Positions 39,002 through 48,090 of a stretch of 64,000 bases of DNA are shown piece by piece. A model generated the notes under the pieces. The model had not been told where the DNA came from. It saw only the letters and a list, made by a program, of their open reading frames with translations, and made no database searches. How positions within the stretch are numbered: position 1 is the stretch's first letter; the number at the start of each line of letters is the position of its first letter. This stretch comes from Gracilaria gracilis (taxonomy: Eukaryota; Rhodophyta; Florideophyceae; Gracilariales; Gracilariaceae). Location of the stretch: NCBI GenBank assembly GCA_030374805.1, contig JARGSG010000001.1, positions 1-64,000 on the forward strand, read 5' to 3'. The position numbers and the translations under genes are program-made.

Positions 39002-39301
39002 TCACGCCACCTGCGCCAGCATGTGCAGCGTGTGCGAAGAAGGAACGCCGAAACGGAGAATGCCCCAGAAGGTGAGCTGCACCAACAAGGCCAGCATGAG
39101 CACAACCACAGCCTCAATCAAGGTGATAGCAATAGGACTATCACCCCACGATCGATACGAGCGCACACACAGGCGGCGCAAGCGCGACGAAGAAGCATGC
39201 GACGTGAAGGGGGGCAAAGGGCGCGGCGACACAGGCGGCGGCGTCGGTGACGGCGGCGGTGACAGCACACTGTCACAGAAGAAGGGCGGTTGATCAAGCA
39301 T
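39002..39301 (-). CDS. Small C-terminally anchored membrane protein, hypothetical (99 aa)
   Basis: ATG at 39301. A Pro-rich N-terminus of about 35 residues and a basic stretch (RLRRLCVRSYR) precede one strong membrane span (ITLIEAVVVLMLALLVQLTFWGIL) and a short tail. The topology resembles tail-anchored ER proteins such as Sec61-beta or signal-peptidase subunits, but no family motif is seen. Confidence 0.5.
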   Translation of the reverse strand: MLDQPPFFCDSVLSPPPSPTPPPVSPRPLPPFTSHASSSRLRRLCVRSYRSWGDSPIAITLIEAVVVLMLALLVQLTFWGILRFGVPSSHTLHMLAQVA

Positions 39302-39320
39302 GACGGGCGAGCAAGGTGGA

Positions 39321-39360
39321 CGCGACGGAACGCGACGGAACGCGACGGAACGCGACGGAA
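39321..39360. repeat. Tandem repeat, 10-bp unit x4
   Basis: The unit cgcgacggaa is repeated four times without change, directly upstream of the small membrane-protein gene. Confidence 0.95.
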
Positions 39361-39545
39361 CGCGCGTGGTCAGCGGTAAGTTAACTGTATCTTATAGCTG
39401 GCGGCTGCGCGATGCGGTGAAGGGATGGAGCGGGCGCAACGGGCGACATGCCGATTTCAAGTAGGTAGTGACGGCTATACCGTATCTCAATAGTATGATA
39501 CAGTTGCGGCGCGCGAGCCCAGATTTGGGCGACTGACGCGGCCCA

Positions 39546-40496
39546 ATGACAGCGCGCGGCGCGGCGGCGCGCTGCAAATCGATTGGATGGGTTGGCTCGG
39601 CGTTTGCATATCTCGCGTGTATCTTGCGGTTGACCGCCACGTGTGCTGGTGTGCTACGTGGCGGTGGTGTTCGCGCTGCGCTGCTCCCGTTGTTGCGGCT
39701 TGCTCGCGGCTTGCGCTTGGTGTTGGAAAGACTTTCGAACGACGACGTGCTCAAAGGTGAAAGCATGTGCCCGGGCGAGGATGTGGTGCAGCGCGCGCTG
39801 CGATACCCGTACGAACGACCGGCGGGAAGCTTCACGTTTGTGAATGGCAGCTGCGTGCCGTTTGAGCGGGAGACGACCAGCTTGTCGCGGCTGCACGTGG
39901 TGCTGGCCATCGGCTCCAACGCCGCGCCGGAGCAGCTGCTGCGCAAGTACGGCAAGAGCGCGCAGCCGATGCACGTGGTGGCGGTGCAAGTGCACGGCAT
40001 GGACGTGGTGTACGGCGCGCTGATGGCGCCGTACGGCAGCATTCCCGCCACGGTGGCCAGCAGCGACGCCAACAGCGCGTGCAGCATCCACGCGTCGTTG
40101 CTCACGGACGAGCACTTGCAGCAGATGCACCAAACCGAGAGCGGCTATTACTTTTGCAAACTGCTGCCCAACAAGGGCGTGCGCGTGCTGATGGAAGGGC
40201 GCCCGCTGTCGCAGCCGGTGTTTGCGTACGTGGCGCGTAACGGCCCGTTTTGCGTGAACGGCAGACCGGTGGCGCTTGCGGAGATCCGCGCGGAAGGACG
40301 CGCGTTGGAACAACTCACGCAGACGCAGATGATGCACGCCGTGCGTCAGCACGTGGGCGACGCGCTGCCGCTGGAGCAGTTCGTACTTGCCAACGTGAAG
40401 CACAAGCACCGCCGCCGCGCCATCGCGCAGCAGCTGAAGAGCAACGCGCAGCTGGAGGATTGCTGGCAGCTGCAGCTGGATCTGGGCCGCCAGTAG
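39546..40496 (+). CDS. Uncharacterised bacterial-type protein with GSNAxPxxL motif (316 aa)
   Basis: The conserved part begins near residue 115: VVLAIGSNAAPEQLLRKYG, then HGMDVVYGALMAPYGSIPATVASS, then LTDEHLQQMHQTESGYYFCKL. I know this pattern from uncharacterised bacterial proteins. The GSNxxPxxL opening recalls the YGSN loop of gamma-glutamylcyclotransferase-like folds, but the catalytic Glu cannot be assigned, so function is open. The first ~73 residues are low-quality (Arg/Leu/Ala-rich) and may be a targeting peptide or UTR; a second ATG at 39765 gives a 243-aa protein. The gene is very GC-rich, has no intron and overlaps only spurious antisense frames. Confidence 0.7.
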   Translation: MTARGAAARCKSIGWVGSAFAYLACILRLTATCAGVLRGGGVRAALLPLLRLARGLRLVLERLSNDDVLKGESMCPGEDVVQRALRYPYERPAGSFTFVNGSCVPFERETTSLSRLHVVLAIGSNAAPEQLLRKYGKSAQPMHVVAVQVHGMDVVYGALMAPYGSIPATVASSDANSACSIHASLLTDEHLQQMHQTESGYYFCKLLPNKGVRVLMEGRPLSQPVFAYVARNGPFCVNGRPVALAEIRAEGRALEQLTQTQMMHAVRQHVGDALPLEQFVLANVKHKHRRRAIAQQLKSNAQLEDCWQLQLDLGRQ

Positions 40497-40965
40497 ACAA
40501 ACGCGCCCGAATCTGCGCGCCCATTCGTTCGGCCGTCAGAATGTGCGCGTCGCCGCAACAGCCTCACGTCAATGCACGCACCAAACCGCCGCCGCCGCCG
40601 CCAGCGCGCGCGCGGCTCCGGCGCTGCACACGCCGCCCACGTGGGGCGCGCGCGCGCTCACCTGCCGCTTGGCCACCCAATCAGCGCGCGTGCACGTGCG
40701 TGTGTGCGCGCGCGCCCGCCGCCGTGGCGCCGTTGCTGCGCGCCGCTTCGCGCAGCTCGCCGTGCGCGCCGCCCCGCGCGCGCCGCCCCGCGCGCGCATC
40801 GTCAGGAGTCGTCTGCTTGCCAGCGCACAGCGCTCGTTTCTCGCAGCTCGCCGTGTGCGCGCGCGCGTGTGTGATACAGTATAACTTTAGATACATAAAC
40901 CCTCTGCCGCTTACGCTCGTCCGCTCTCGTCGCGCTTCGCCGCCCGCCTCGCATAGCTGCTCACG

Positions 40966-40998
<33 letters not shown>

Positions 40999-41151
40999 TT
41001 CTCGCCACGCGCTTGCCCCTGCCGCCTCGGTGAACAGCTTCAATTGCCTAACCATTCCGGCACGCAGAGCCACGTCGAGCTGCTGCACACTCCGCAGCCT
41101 CCCCGCCTTCCCGACATCATTCCCAATCACGCCGCCGCACTTCACGCCCAA
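40497..41151. other. GC-rich promoter/5' UTR region with a 33-base poly(C) run
   Basis: CG/GC-alternating and GCC-rich sequence upstream of the 6-phosphofructo-2-kinase gene. A TAGATAC word lies at 40888-40894 and an uninterrupted C run at 40966-40998. ORFs on both strands here are composition artefacts. Confidence 0.6.
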
Positions 41152-42666
41152 ATGACTCTTCATGAAGACCGCTTACGAGAGATGCTCAAGCGCGCAGTGT
41201 CCTTTGACAACGTGTCTGCTTTTGCTTCCATTCCCAATGGCGCTGGAGCTCACACCGCCAACCTCTCCGCACTCACCAGCCCGCTATCGCCGAGCTCTGC
41301 CCCCATTGCCACCAAGAAGCTCTGCATTGTAATGGTCGGCCTCCCTGCGCGCGGCAAGACCCACATTGCCCGATGCCTTGAGCGTTACCTCAACTGGCTG
41401 GGCTTCTCCGCCGCTGTTTTCAATGTGGGCAACTACCGACGCATGATTCTTGGCGCCACCCAGTCGGCTGATTTCTTCAGCCCAGACAATGCTGAGGGAC
41501 GCCGCGCGCGCATGGAGCTGGCCATCGAATGCATGAATGATATGCTCGCCTGGTTCAGCCACGGCGGAATGGTTGGCATATACGATGCTACCAATTCCAC
41601 CAAGAAGAGGCGTAAGATGGTCAAGGATCGTCTCGAAGCTGTTGGTGTTCGCGTTCTTTTCCTGGAGAGCCTCTGTACAGATCCCGCTATCATCGAGAAG
41701 AACATTTTGGAGACCAAGCTTCATTCGCCAGATTACAAACACAAGGACCCTGAAGAAGCGGTAATGGATTTCAAAAAACGCATCCAGCAGTATGATAAAG
41801 CCAACGAGACTGTGGATGACAACGAGAATTGCTCCTACATCAAAATCGTCAACGTCGGTCGGCAAATTATCCTCAATGACATTCAAGGTTTTGCGCAAGG
41901 CAAAATAGTCAGCTTCTTGCTTAATTCACATATCACTCCTAGAAGCATCTATCTTAGTCGACACGGCGAATCGGAATGGAATGTCACCGGCCAAATTGGA
42001 GGAGATCCAGACCTCACTGTGCTAGGACGAAAATATGCCAAGCGCCTTGCGGACTTTATTGACAATGAATTTCCAAAGAAGGGCAAGGAGTTCCCTCTCG
42101 TGTGGACCAGTCAACTGCGTCGCACACGCCGCACGGTTGAACATATCCCCACTATGACCCACTCATGGCGCGCATTGAATGAGATTGATGCGGGCGTATG
42201 CGAGGGAATGACGTACGAGTCCATTGCAGACCAAATGCCTCAAATCGCCGGAGAGAGGAAAAAGGACAAACTGCGGTACAGGTATCCGGGCGGTGAGAGC
42301 TATGTGGATGTGATATACCGCCTCGAACCTCTCATATTGGAACTCGAACGGCAAAGGGGACCTGTGTTAATCGTGGCTCACAACGCTGTCATCCGCGCCA
42401 TCTATGCGTATTTCATGAGAAAGTCGCAGGAGGAATGTCCCTACATTGACATTCCGTTACATACAGTTTTCAAGCTAACTACACGTGCATATGGTGCGGA
42501 GGAAGAAGTTTTTCCGCTTGAGGTAGCACACACTGACCTCAACCGAACACCAGAGTCAGGAGATAGTGATGATGGAGAAGAAGAAGAAGCCGTGAAGCAG
42601 GCCCCAGACCCCATCAAGCCTCTGACAGAGTCTTTCGAACTTGTTACCGTCAATGGATTGAAATGA
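41152..42666 (+). CDS. 6-phosphofructo-2-kinase / fructose-2,6-bisphosphatase (504 aa)
   Basis: A bifunctional enzyme that makes and destroys fructose-2,6-bisphosphate, the signal that sets glycolysis against gluconeogenesis in the cytosol. The kinase half has the P-loop GLPARGKT, FNVGNYRR, the YDATNST segment and the SLC.D...IE.NI block. The phosphatase half has the phospho-histidine motif LSRHGESEWN, TSQLRRTRRTVE, the NEIDAGVCEGMTYE loop and IVAHNAVIRAI. The N-terminal ~55 residues and an acidic C-terminal ~40 residues are extensions, possible regulatory sites. The ATG at 41152 is the first in frame; the frame stays open upstream (TTG at 41044). No intron. Confidence 0.96.
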   Translation: MTLHEDRLREMLKRAVSFDNVSAFASIPNGAGAHTANLSALTSPLSPSSAPIATKKLCIVMVGLPARGKTHIARCLERYLNWLGFSAAVFNVGNYRRMILGATQSADFFSPDNAEGRRARMELAIECMNDMLAWFSHGGMVGIYDATNSTKKRRKMVKDRLEAVGVRVLFLESLCTDPAIIEKNILETKLHSPDYKHKDPEEAVMDFKKRIQQYDKANETVDDNENCSYIKIVNVGRQIILNDIQGFAQGKIVSFLLNSHITPRSIYLSRHGESEWNVTGQIGGDPDLTVLGRKYAKRLADFIDNEFPKKGKEFPLVWTSQLRRTRRTVEHIPTMTHSWRALNEIDAGVCEGMTYESIADQMPQIAGERKKDKLRYRYPGGESYVDVIYRLEPLILELERQRGPVLIVAHNAVIRAIYAYFMRKSQEECPYIDIPLHTVFKLTTRAYGAEEEVFPLEVAHTDLNRTPESGDSDDGEEEEAVKQAPDPIKPLTESFELVTVNGLK

Positions 42667-43232
42667 TATTCTTTTTTTCGTTCTTATGTTATATGGGAGG
42701 CTGAAGCTCGCCTACTAACACTCTTGCTCTGCATATTTTCTTCTTTGTATTGACCCTCTGGACATTGTACGGTTTTGCTCTTGTGAATAAATGTATTTAA
42801 CCGAAGCTCGTCACATTCTCTCTCTTTATCGCCCGTTCTGTCTTAAGAGTAAGGTTCACAGGGCTAACCTTCAGTAGAATTCTTTGAACCACTCAGCAAT
42901 ACTTTGCATTAATCAAATTCCAACATGCCCTGATAGTGCGTTACCCGTTCTATCGCACAGGAGATAAAACACCAGCTTGTCACGAGATTTCCGACAAGTC
43001 GTGAAGATAAACATCCCTACTCTTGAGGTGTTCCCATTTGCGTGAGCATCTCCCTGCCAATCATTTTCGCTTGTTTATCCCTTGTTCCTCTTCTGCTTTA
43101 CATCATCACCCATCCTCTTGAGCTAAACCGAAGAGGAACGCACCACAACAAGGCTTTCTGCACGTATCACGTCGTGCCGCCATAGAGATCTTGGTAACAT
43201 TCCTTTCTCCCATCCTCATTTTATACGCGACA

Positions 43233-43532
43233 TCAGACGGAAAGAACAAGCTCATAACCTCGTAACAGTTTTTGCCATTTCAACGGAACACCACCAAGAA
43301 CCCTTAGAAAAACACCGGTCCCTCGATCCTTGAGAGGAAGCATCAGCAAAATGGCGGTAAGATCTTCGCCCGATGACATATTTGTGGCCTGCTGCTTGCT
43401 GGCAGCATGCCGAGAATCTTTTAGCGACAAACAACCTACGTCCGTTACGGCGATCGGCAAGCTGCCGGCCGCTTGGGCGAGCTCAATGACACCGCGGGTT
43501 CGAACAGGCAGTTTGCAAAGCCGAAATGACAC
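43233..43532 (-). pseudogene. Relic related to 28593-29081 (possible NB-ARC-like segment)
   Basis: An open frame without an ATG start. It encodes IELAQAAGSLPIAVTDVG, aligned at the DNA level with the relic near 29010-29060. Further on, TGVFLRVLGG matches TGVFQGFLGW in the other copy. It looks like a broken member of a dispersed gene family. Confidence 0.35.
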
Positions 43533-43549
43533 GATCCTAATTGTAGAAC

Positions 43550-43690
43550 TAGGACACAGGACATGTTTTCGTTGCCTCTTGCTGCGTCCTACAATGATAA
43601 GAAGATGCCACTATGCGACTGTGGCGTGAACGTCAAGGACCCGGAGCATGTTTTTCTTCGGCCACCTCCTTCATTAACACCTCAAGAGGC
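43550..43690 (+). pseudogene. LINE 3'-end relic (zinc-finger segment)
   Basis: One frame reads PLCDCGVNVKDPEHVFLRPP, matching the C-x-C-G...H-x-x-x-x pattern of the LINE tail at 21750-21830, but the last Cys is lost. It is decayed. Confidence 0.5.
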
Positions 43691-44728
43691 GAATTGGTCA
43701 TCAGGCTGCCACATGGTGTGAGGAAGTCGGCCCAGTCCGGGATTCGAGTCTAACCTCAGAGTTCTTGGATTTGATAGAAAAAGCTATATCGGAAGCGTTA
43801 CAATTGGATTGCAAAAGACAAGTGTCAATCACAACTGACTCAGTTGAACTAAGAAGAAAACTGAGCGCGTGTTTTCAATTTGTTCTCGCAGTCGGAGATC
43901 TGATTATCCCTTGGGGTGTGGTCAGGGGTTTGGCGTCAGCTACTCGCAGCGCATCAAATGATGCAGCCCGAGTGTGGCCCGGAGAAATTGCATACCCTGT
44001 ACGTCCACTTCACTTATCAGCTTTTGACATGATTGCCACACAGATCGAATCTTGTCATCTTCACAACATCAAACTTCAGAAGGGGCAGGGGCGGTTATTC
44101 TTATCGCAGTCTGCAGTCTGGGAATCCCTGTGGGCGGCAGATGTGTTTGTCGTGTGATATGGTTGACACAGTTACAAATAACCTTTTGCAAACATGTGTA
44201 CAGCACATTCGGCCACATCAAGTCGACATGCGCCGCATCCCATCCCGAACTGCGTAGCCAAGTCGCTTTGAGCTGGGCTAGTACTGACATGAGAGATCGG
44301 TCTGGAATCCCCGGTGCCGAATGTTTTTTTCTCCTGTTCTTCCTGTTTCGGCATTGTTATCGCTCGGATGCGGGGTTTTGCAGAGGCTCTTTGCGGGCGA
44401 ATATCAATTTTCGCCCGCATTGCGCCTGGGATTTTATCTACCTTCGGTAATTGTGTCGGGCCTTAGAGATAGCGATAAGCGTTTCGGTTCAAAAGGGTTA
44501 GCGTTTGCCCTCTTAACATCGGCTCCGGCGGTGTGCCGCTGACGTAAGATTCTTGTGGACTGTCCATTGTGACGAGATGTTTCGATGGAACCGTCCAACC
44601 TGTTGGGTGCAATACAGGGGATAAGTAAGGTTAGAGCTAGAGCTACCAGACATAGCTTAACGATCTCGGAGTAGTCAAAGGTGCCAAGTGCCATTTGATA
44701 TTCCCCGTCACACATCACCCGGACCAAA

Positions 44729-45787
44729 ATGCACCAAGCGGCCTTTCTGTCCCCGTCACCTCTATCGTTTCGACGAAACGAGTGTTCAGCTCATGTGTCG
44801 TCCATTCATTCACCCTGCAAACTGAGTGTTCCGTCAGCACGAAATAGGGCAACGCCGCAAGCATCACTTGAGTCGTTCGTGGCAAACTCTGGCGAGGGGA
44901 GTTCAACGTCCTACCGTACATCCGTGCGCCACCCGGATCTCCGCATCTTAACGCGCGTCTGGGAGCCTCCATCCGGGGCACCATTGGCGAGTATGCTTGT
45001 GATTCCTGGTTTTCAATGGCACAGTGGATGGTTCACTTCAATTGGACAAGCTCTCTCCAATTGTGGTGTTCTCGTTTTGGCGGTTGATCTGCTTTCAACT
45101 GGAAGAGCTGATGACATTGGAGGAATCCGCGGCCTTACGTACGAAATGAATGACCACATCAGTGATCTACAGGCGCTTGTGAAATTTCTCGAAGAAGGAC
45201 TTCCCAAGGATGCGCCGTTGTTTGTACTCGGTGAGTCTTCAGGGGCCATTACTACGTGCGTGCTTTCATTGCAAGGCGACATAAGCAAGCGTGTGAAAGG
45301 GTGGATTCTTTGTGCGCCTGCGCTTCAAATCTTTCAGAGATGGCTCCCGCCAGTTCCCATCGTGTATCTGAGCCGATTCATAGCGCGGTTTTTACCGCTG
45401 TTTCCGTCGCCTCGACGACTGGAACGCGAGGCAATAGATCTGGGGTTGGGCACGGAGAGTTTGGCAAAATTGGCCAAGGAAGACCCGCTCGTGCTTCTAG
45501 ATGTGCCTTTCCCCCTTGCGACACTGCGTGCCCGGTTCGAAGCGATGGACATCGTGGACGAGGCCGTGGATAAGGGGAGTTTGACGATGGAGAATGTGCT
45601 TGTTGTTCACAACGAAAAGGACCCTTGTGCGATATTTGAGGCGTCAGAACGACTAGTAGCACGTGTTGCAGGGAATGGGAAATTGGTTGAGCCGGGGGGA
45701 AATGCACACACTGTTTTGCTGGAACGTGATGAAGTTTCGCGTGTAGTTTTAGATGAAATCATTGGTTTCGTGCAGGGATTGGTTTGA
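44729..45787 (+). CDS. Alpha/beta hydrolase, monoacylglycerol-lipase-like (352 aa)
   Basis: A serine hydrolase of the lysophospholipase/MAGL (Hydrolase_4) group. The nucleophile elbow is GESSGA, the acid Asp is in NEKDPCA and the His in GNAHTVL, in the right order and spacing. The lid region is hydrophobic (LPPVPIVYLSRFIARFLPLFP). The first ~70 residues are Ser/Arg-rich with no acidic cluster and could be a plastid transit peptide. Substrate is probably a monoacyl lipid ester, by family only. ATG at 44729; no intron. Confidence 0.88.
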   Translation: MHQAAFLSPSPLSFRRNECSAHVSSIHSPCKLSVPSARNRATPQASLESFVANSGEGSSTSYRTSVRHPDLRILTRVWEPPSGAPLASMLVIPGFQWHSGWFTSIGQALSNCGVLVLAVDLLSTGRADDIGGIRGLTYEMNDHISDLQALVKFLEEGLPKDAPLFVLGESSGAITTCVLSLQGDISKRVKGWILCAPALQIFQRWLPPVPIVYLSRFIARFLPLFPSPRRLEREAIDLGLGTESLAKLAKEDPLVLLDVPFPLATLRARFEAMDIVDEAVDKGSLTMENVLVVHNEKDPCAIFEASERLVARVAGNGKLVEPGGNAHTVLLERDEVSRVVLDEIIGFVQGLV

Positions 45788-46339
45788 AAGTGCAAAGATG
45801 TAGTTTGTTGGGAGGAGGCAACCTTTGTGGGTTTGGTACACACCTCGGTCATCAATGGTAAAGAAGTTGATGGGTTGCTAGATTTGCGTTGAATGAGAGC
45901 GGCGACGCGGATTGCGGGGCCCGTGACGTGACTTGTTGGATGCCCGCGTCATCTACGTTAGCGTTCAGGCGGTCTCTGTTGATCCCGCGATCAGAAACTT
46001 GCTCAAAAAGTTCTTAACAGACAATCCTAAACGCCGTGTTGATTTGAACAGCTATCCATTCTGCAAAACCTTGCATCATCCTGGAGATTTGAATCAACCA
46101 GTTTTCTACCCGCCAATTTGCTAGAGGCCCATTCCCACAGGGTAGGGTAAGAACGCTAACCCTCTTACCACTGGTAAACCAACCCGAAAGAAACGAGTGC
46201 ACACACGTTGTTTTGTAAATGTACCAGCGGGCAGTGGTTCCCCTGGGGTTTGGAACCTAGAGCAAGACCATGATGATGACCGTACAGCGCAAGCTAGATG
46301 CCCAGAGTTAAACACTAAAAATGTTAGATAGACAACAAA
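45788..46339. other. Spacer downstream of the hydrolase
   Basis: No gene is seen. TACC/GGTA-like words occur at about 45836-45860 and 46160-46180. Confidence 0.4.
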
Positions 46340-46772
46340 CGGCTACTTCTTCTTCTTTAATTGGATAATGTGTTCTAATTCCTAACATGACGGAGATCTA
46401 TCTTACAGATATTTCTCCCTCTTCAGAAAGGCCAGAATCTTTTTTGTGCTTCCAGAATATGAGCTTTTGAAGAGACTTTTCTTGGCTGCGTATGCGACCA
46501 CAGAATATCTTTCGTCGACTTACGTGTGTCAACGCCACCGTAGCAGAACATGCTCACAGTCTTTCTTGACTCCAAGCGCACATTCGCAGCGTAACACTTT
46601 CTTATTCATGTAGCTGGCGACTGGGTGAAGTTTCGGTGTGTGCCCTGTGAACCATTGTGCTAATGTTGCCTCTGTAAGTCTCGCCTCCCGTAAATCTATC
46701 TGATTCTCTTCTTCGGCAGGCAGCAACCTCTGGTTACATTGTTTAAACCTTCAGCGCGGCTACTTCTTCTTC
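46340..46772 (-). mobile_element. 5'-truncated LINE insertion with 16-bp target-site duplication
   Basis: A perfect 16-base direct repeat (cggctacttcttcttc at 46340-46355 and 46757-46772) flanks a 401-base insert. On the minus strand the insert encodes the LINE tail (LAQWFTGHTPKLHPVASYMNKK, then CECALG...CEHVLL), a few more residues ending near LAFLKREKYL, and a stop. The 3' end is followed by AAG repeats that merge with the duplication. It belongs to the same family as 21250-22008. Confidence 0.8.
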
Positions 46773-47682
46773 GAAACACAGAAACTCTTCTTCTTCTTCT
46801 TAATTGTGAGCGAGATACGCCTATTTATTCTCGTATAGCGTGGGGTTCGTAAAAGGAACCCCCAATACCTATAACGCGTCTTTGATAAGCTAGCTACAAA
46901 CTAAAACTCTTCAGCTGTGTTACGCTCACTGAGCTATGTTTTGTTACGAAAAACAGCGTTAGGTCTTAAAGGTACTCTCGGCTGCGTGAGCATTTCGCTA
47001 CCGACAATCATCGCCATTGTATCCCATGTTCCTATAAACACAGAAATAAATGTACTCTGGTACTGTCTACACATATCTGTTTCTCAGCTGTGCCAACAAG
47101 AACGATGGCGTCACGTTCGCGACCCTCCATCTTATGGATGTTGCTAGCGACTCGTTTGTTTCGATGTAGGATGTCGCAGGTAGGACCGCCATGCTTGACG
47201 GCTGTCACCGCAATACGAAGATAACTGAACACCGCAGCCGGTACGCAAGCAAGGAGAAGAAAGACTTTCTATCCGAAAATGAAGTACTGTACTGTACTTA
47301 GAACTGCAGTATACATAACATGGGCCACAGCGGTCAGCATCTACCGAGGTTTTGTGCTGGTCTGGGCTCACAATAAATCACCGTTGGTTAGAGAACAGTT
47401 TTAATGTGCACACAAACGACTTCTTTATTGCTGTCAATGACCATTATTCCGAGACAGTAGAAGAATACTGCCACAGTGAAGAACGGAATTCAGTGCCGAA
47501 TCATTGTTCAGCGGATCCCGACACCATTCAGGACTTCAAATTGTCGTTCCATCTGGTACCGAATCTAAGATAGATTTCTCTCTCTCTCTCAGAGAAAAAG
47601 CAAGCAGCGCAGCGAAAACTTAGGTCCTCGCCTTCATTTTCAGCAGAAGAGCTACAGGGAGATGAACGCAAGCAAAGAGAAC
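46773..47682. other. Spacer with a dispersed-repeat segment
   Basis: No intact gene. The 46980-47040 segment matches about 43038-43095 (both read CVSISLP.II in one plus frame), so it is part of an unknown repeated gene or element. A CT run lies at 47575-47599. Confidence 0.4.
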
Positions 47683-48090
47683 GAGAGTGAAAGCGCAAAG
47701 AAAGGTTTGAAAGAAGTTTAGTTTACAACAATTGAAATCAATGTATCTACACTATCTAAGCCGATCGAGCATCTGCCGCGAGTCGACTGCCTGCCAAACT
47801 CAGGATCAACTACACCTTGTTCCTGGGCAAAGGATATCAGCAAGTGAACACGAGCCGGGCGAGGAACAAGAGGGGGAGGCCAATCGCACGACACGAGCTC
47901 AGCTTTTATACTGTTCGAATGGCGAGACGCGCCGTGGATTGGTTTTGTAATGATGAATCATTTGATTCGCATGGTGAGGGCGATGAATGTCGTGGATTAA
48001 TTCGGTTGGGAGGATGCTTACAACGCAATTCAATTCATCTCAGAAAAGAATGCTGACACAACTCGGCAGAGTTGTCTGCATTCGTTCTGA
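47683..48090 (+). repeat. 0.4-kb repeat unit, copy 1, ending in a hairpin
   Basis: Nearly identical to 50995-51418 in the same orientation. It ends in an imperfect stem-loop at 48040-48090 (TCAGAA..GAATGC..AACTC pairing with its complement). It has no ATG-led coding frame conserved in both copies. Confidence 0.85.

Larger units (their letters stand above)
42667..44728. other. Repeat-containing spacer, 2 kb
   Basis: No intact gene. It contains a segment at about 43038-43095 similar to 46980-47040, the NB-ARC-like relic at 43233-43532 and a LINE zinc-finger relic at about 43550-43690. A frame of 130 codons from 43765 lacks an ATG and I do not call it. Confidence 0.45.

Noticed and set aside
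40250..41163. ORFs of 100-300 codons on both strands around the GC-rich region and poly(C)
   Set aside because: Ala/Arg/Pro-rich translations of CG-rich low-complexity DNA.
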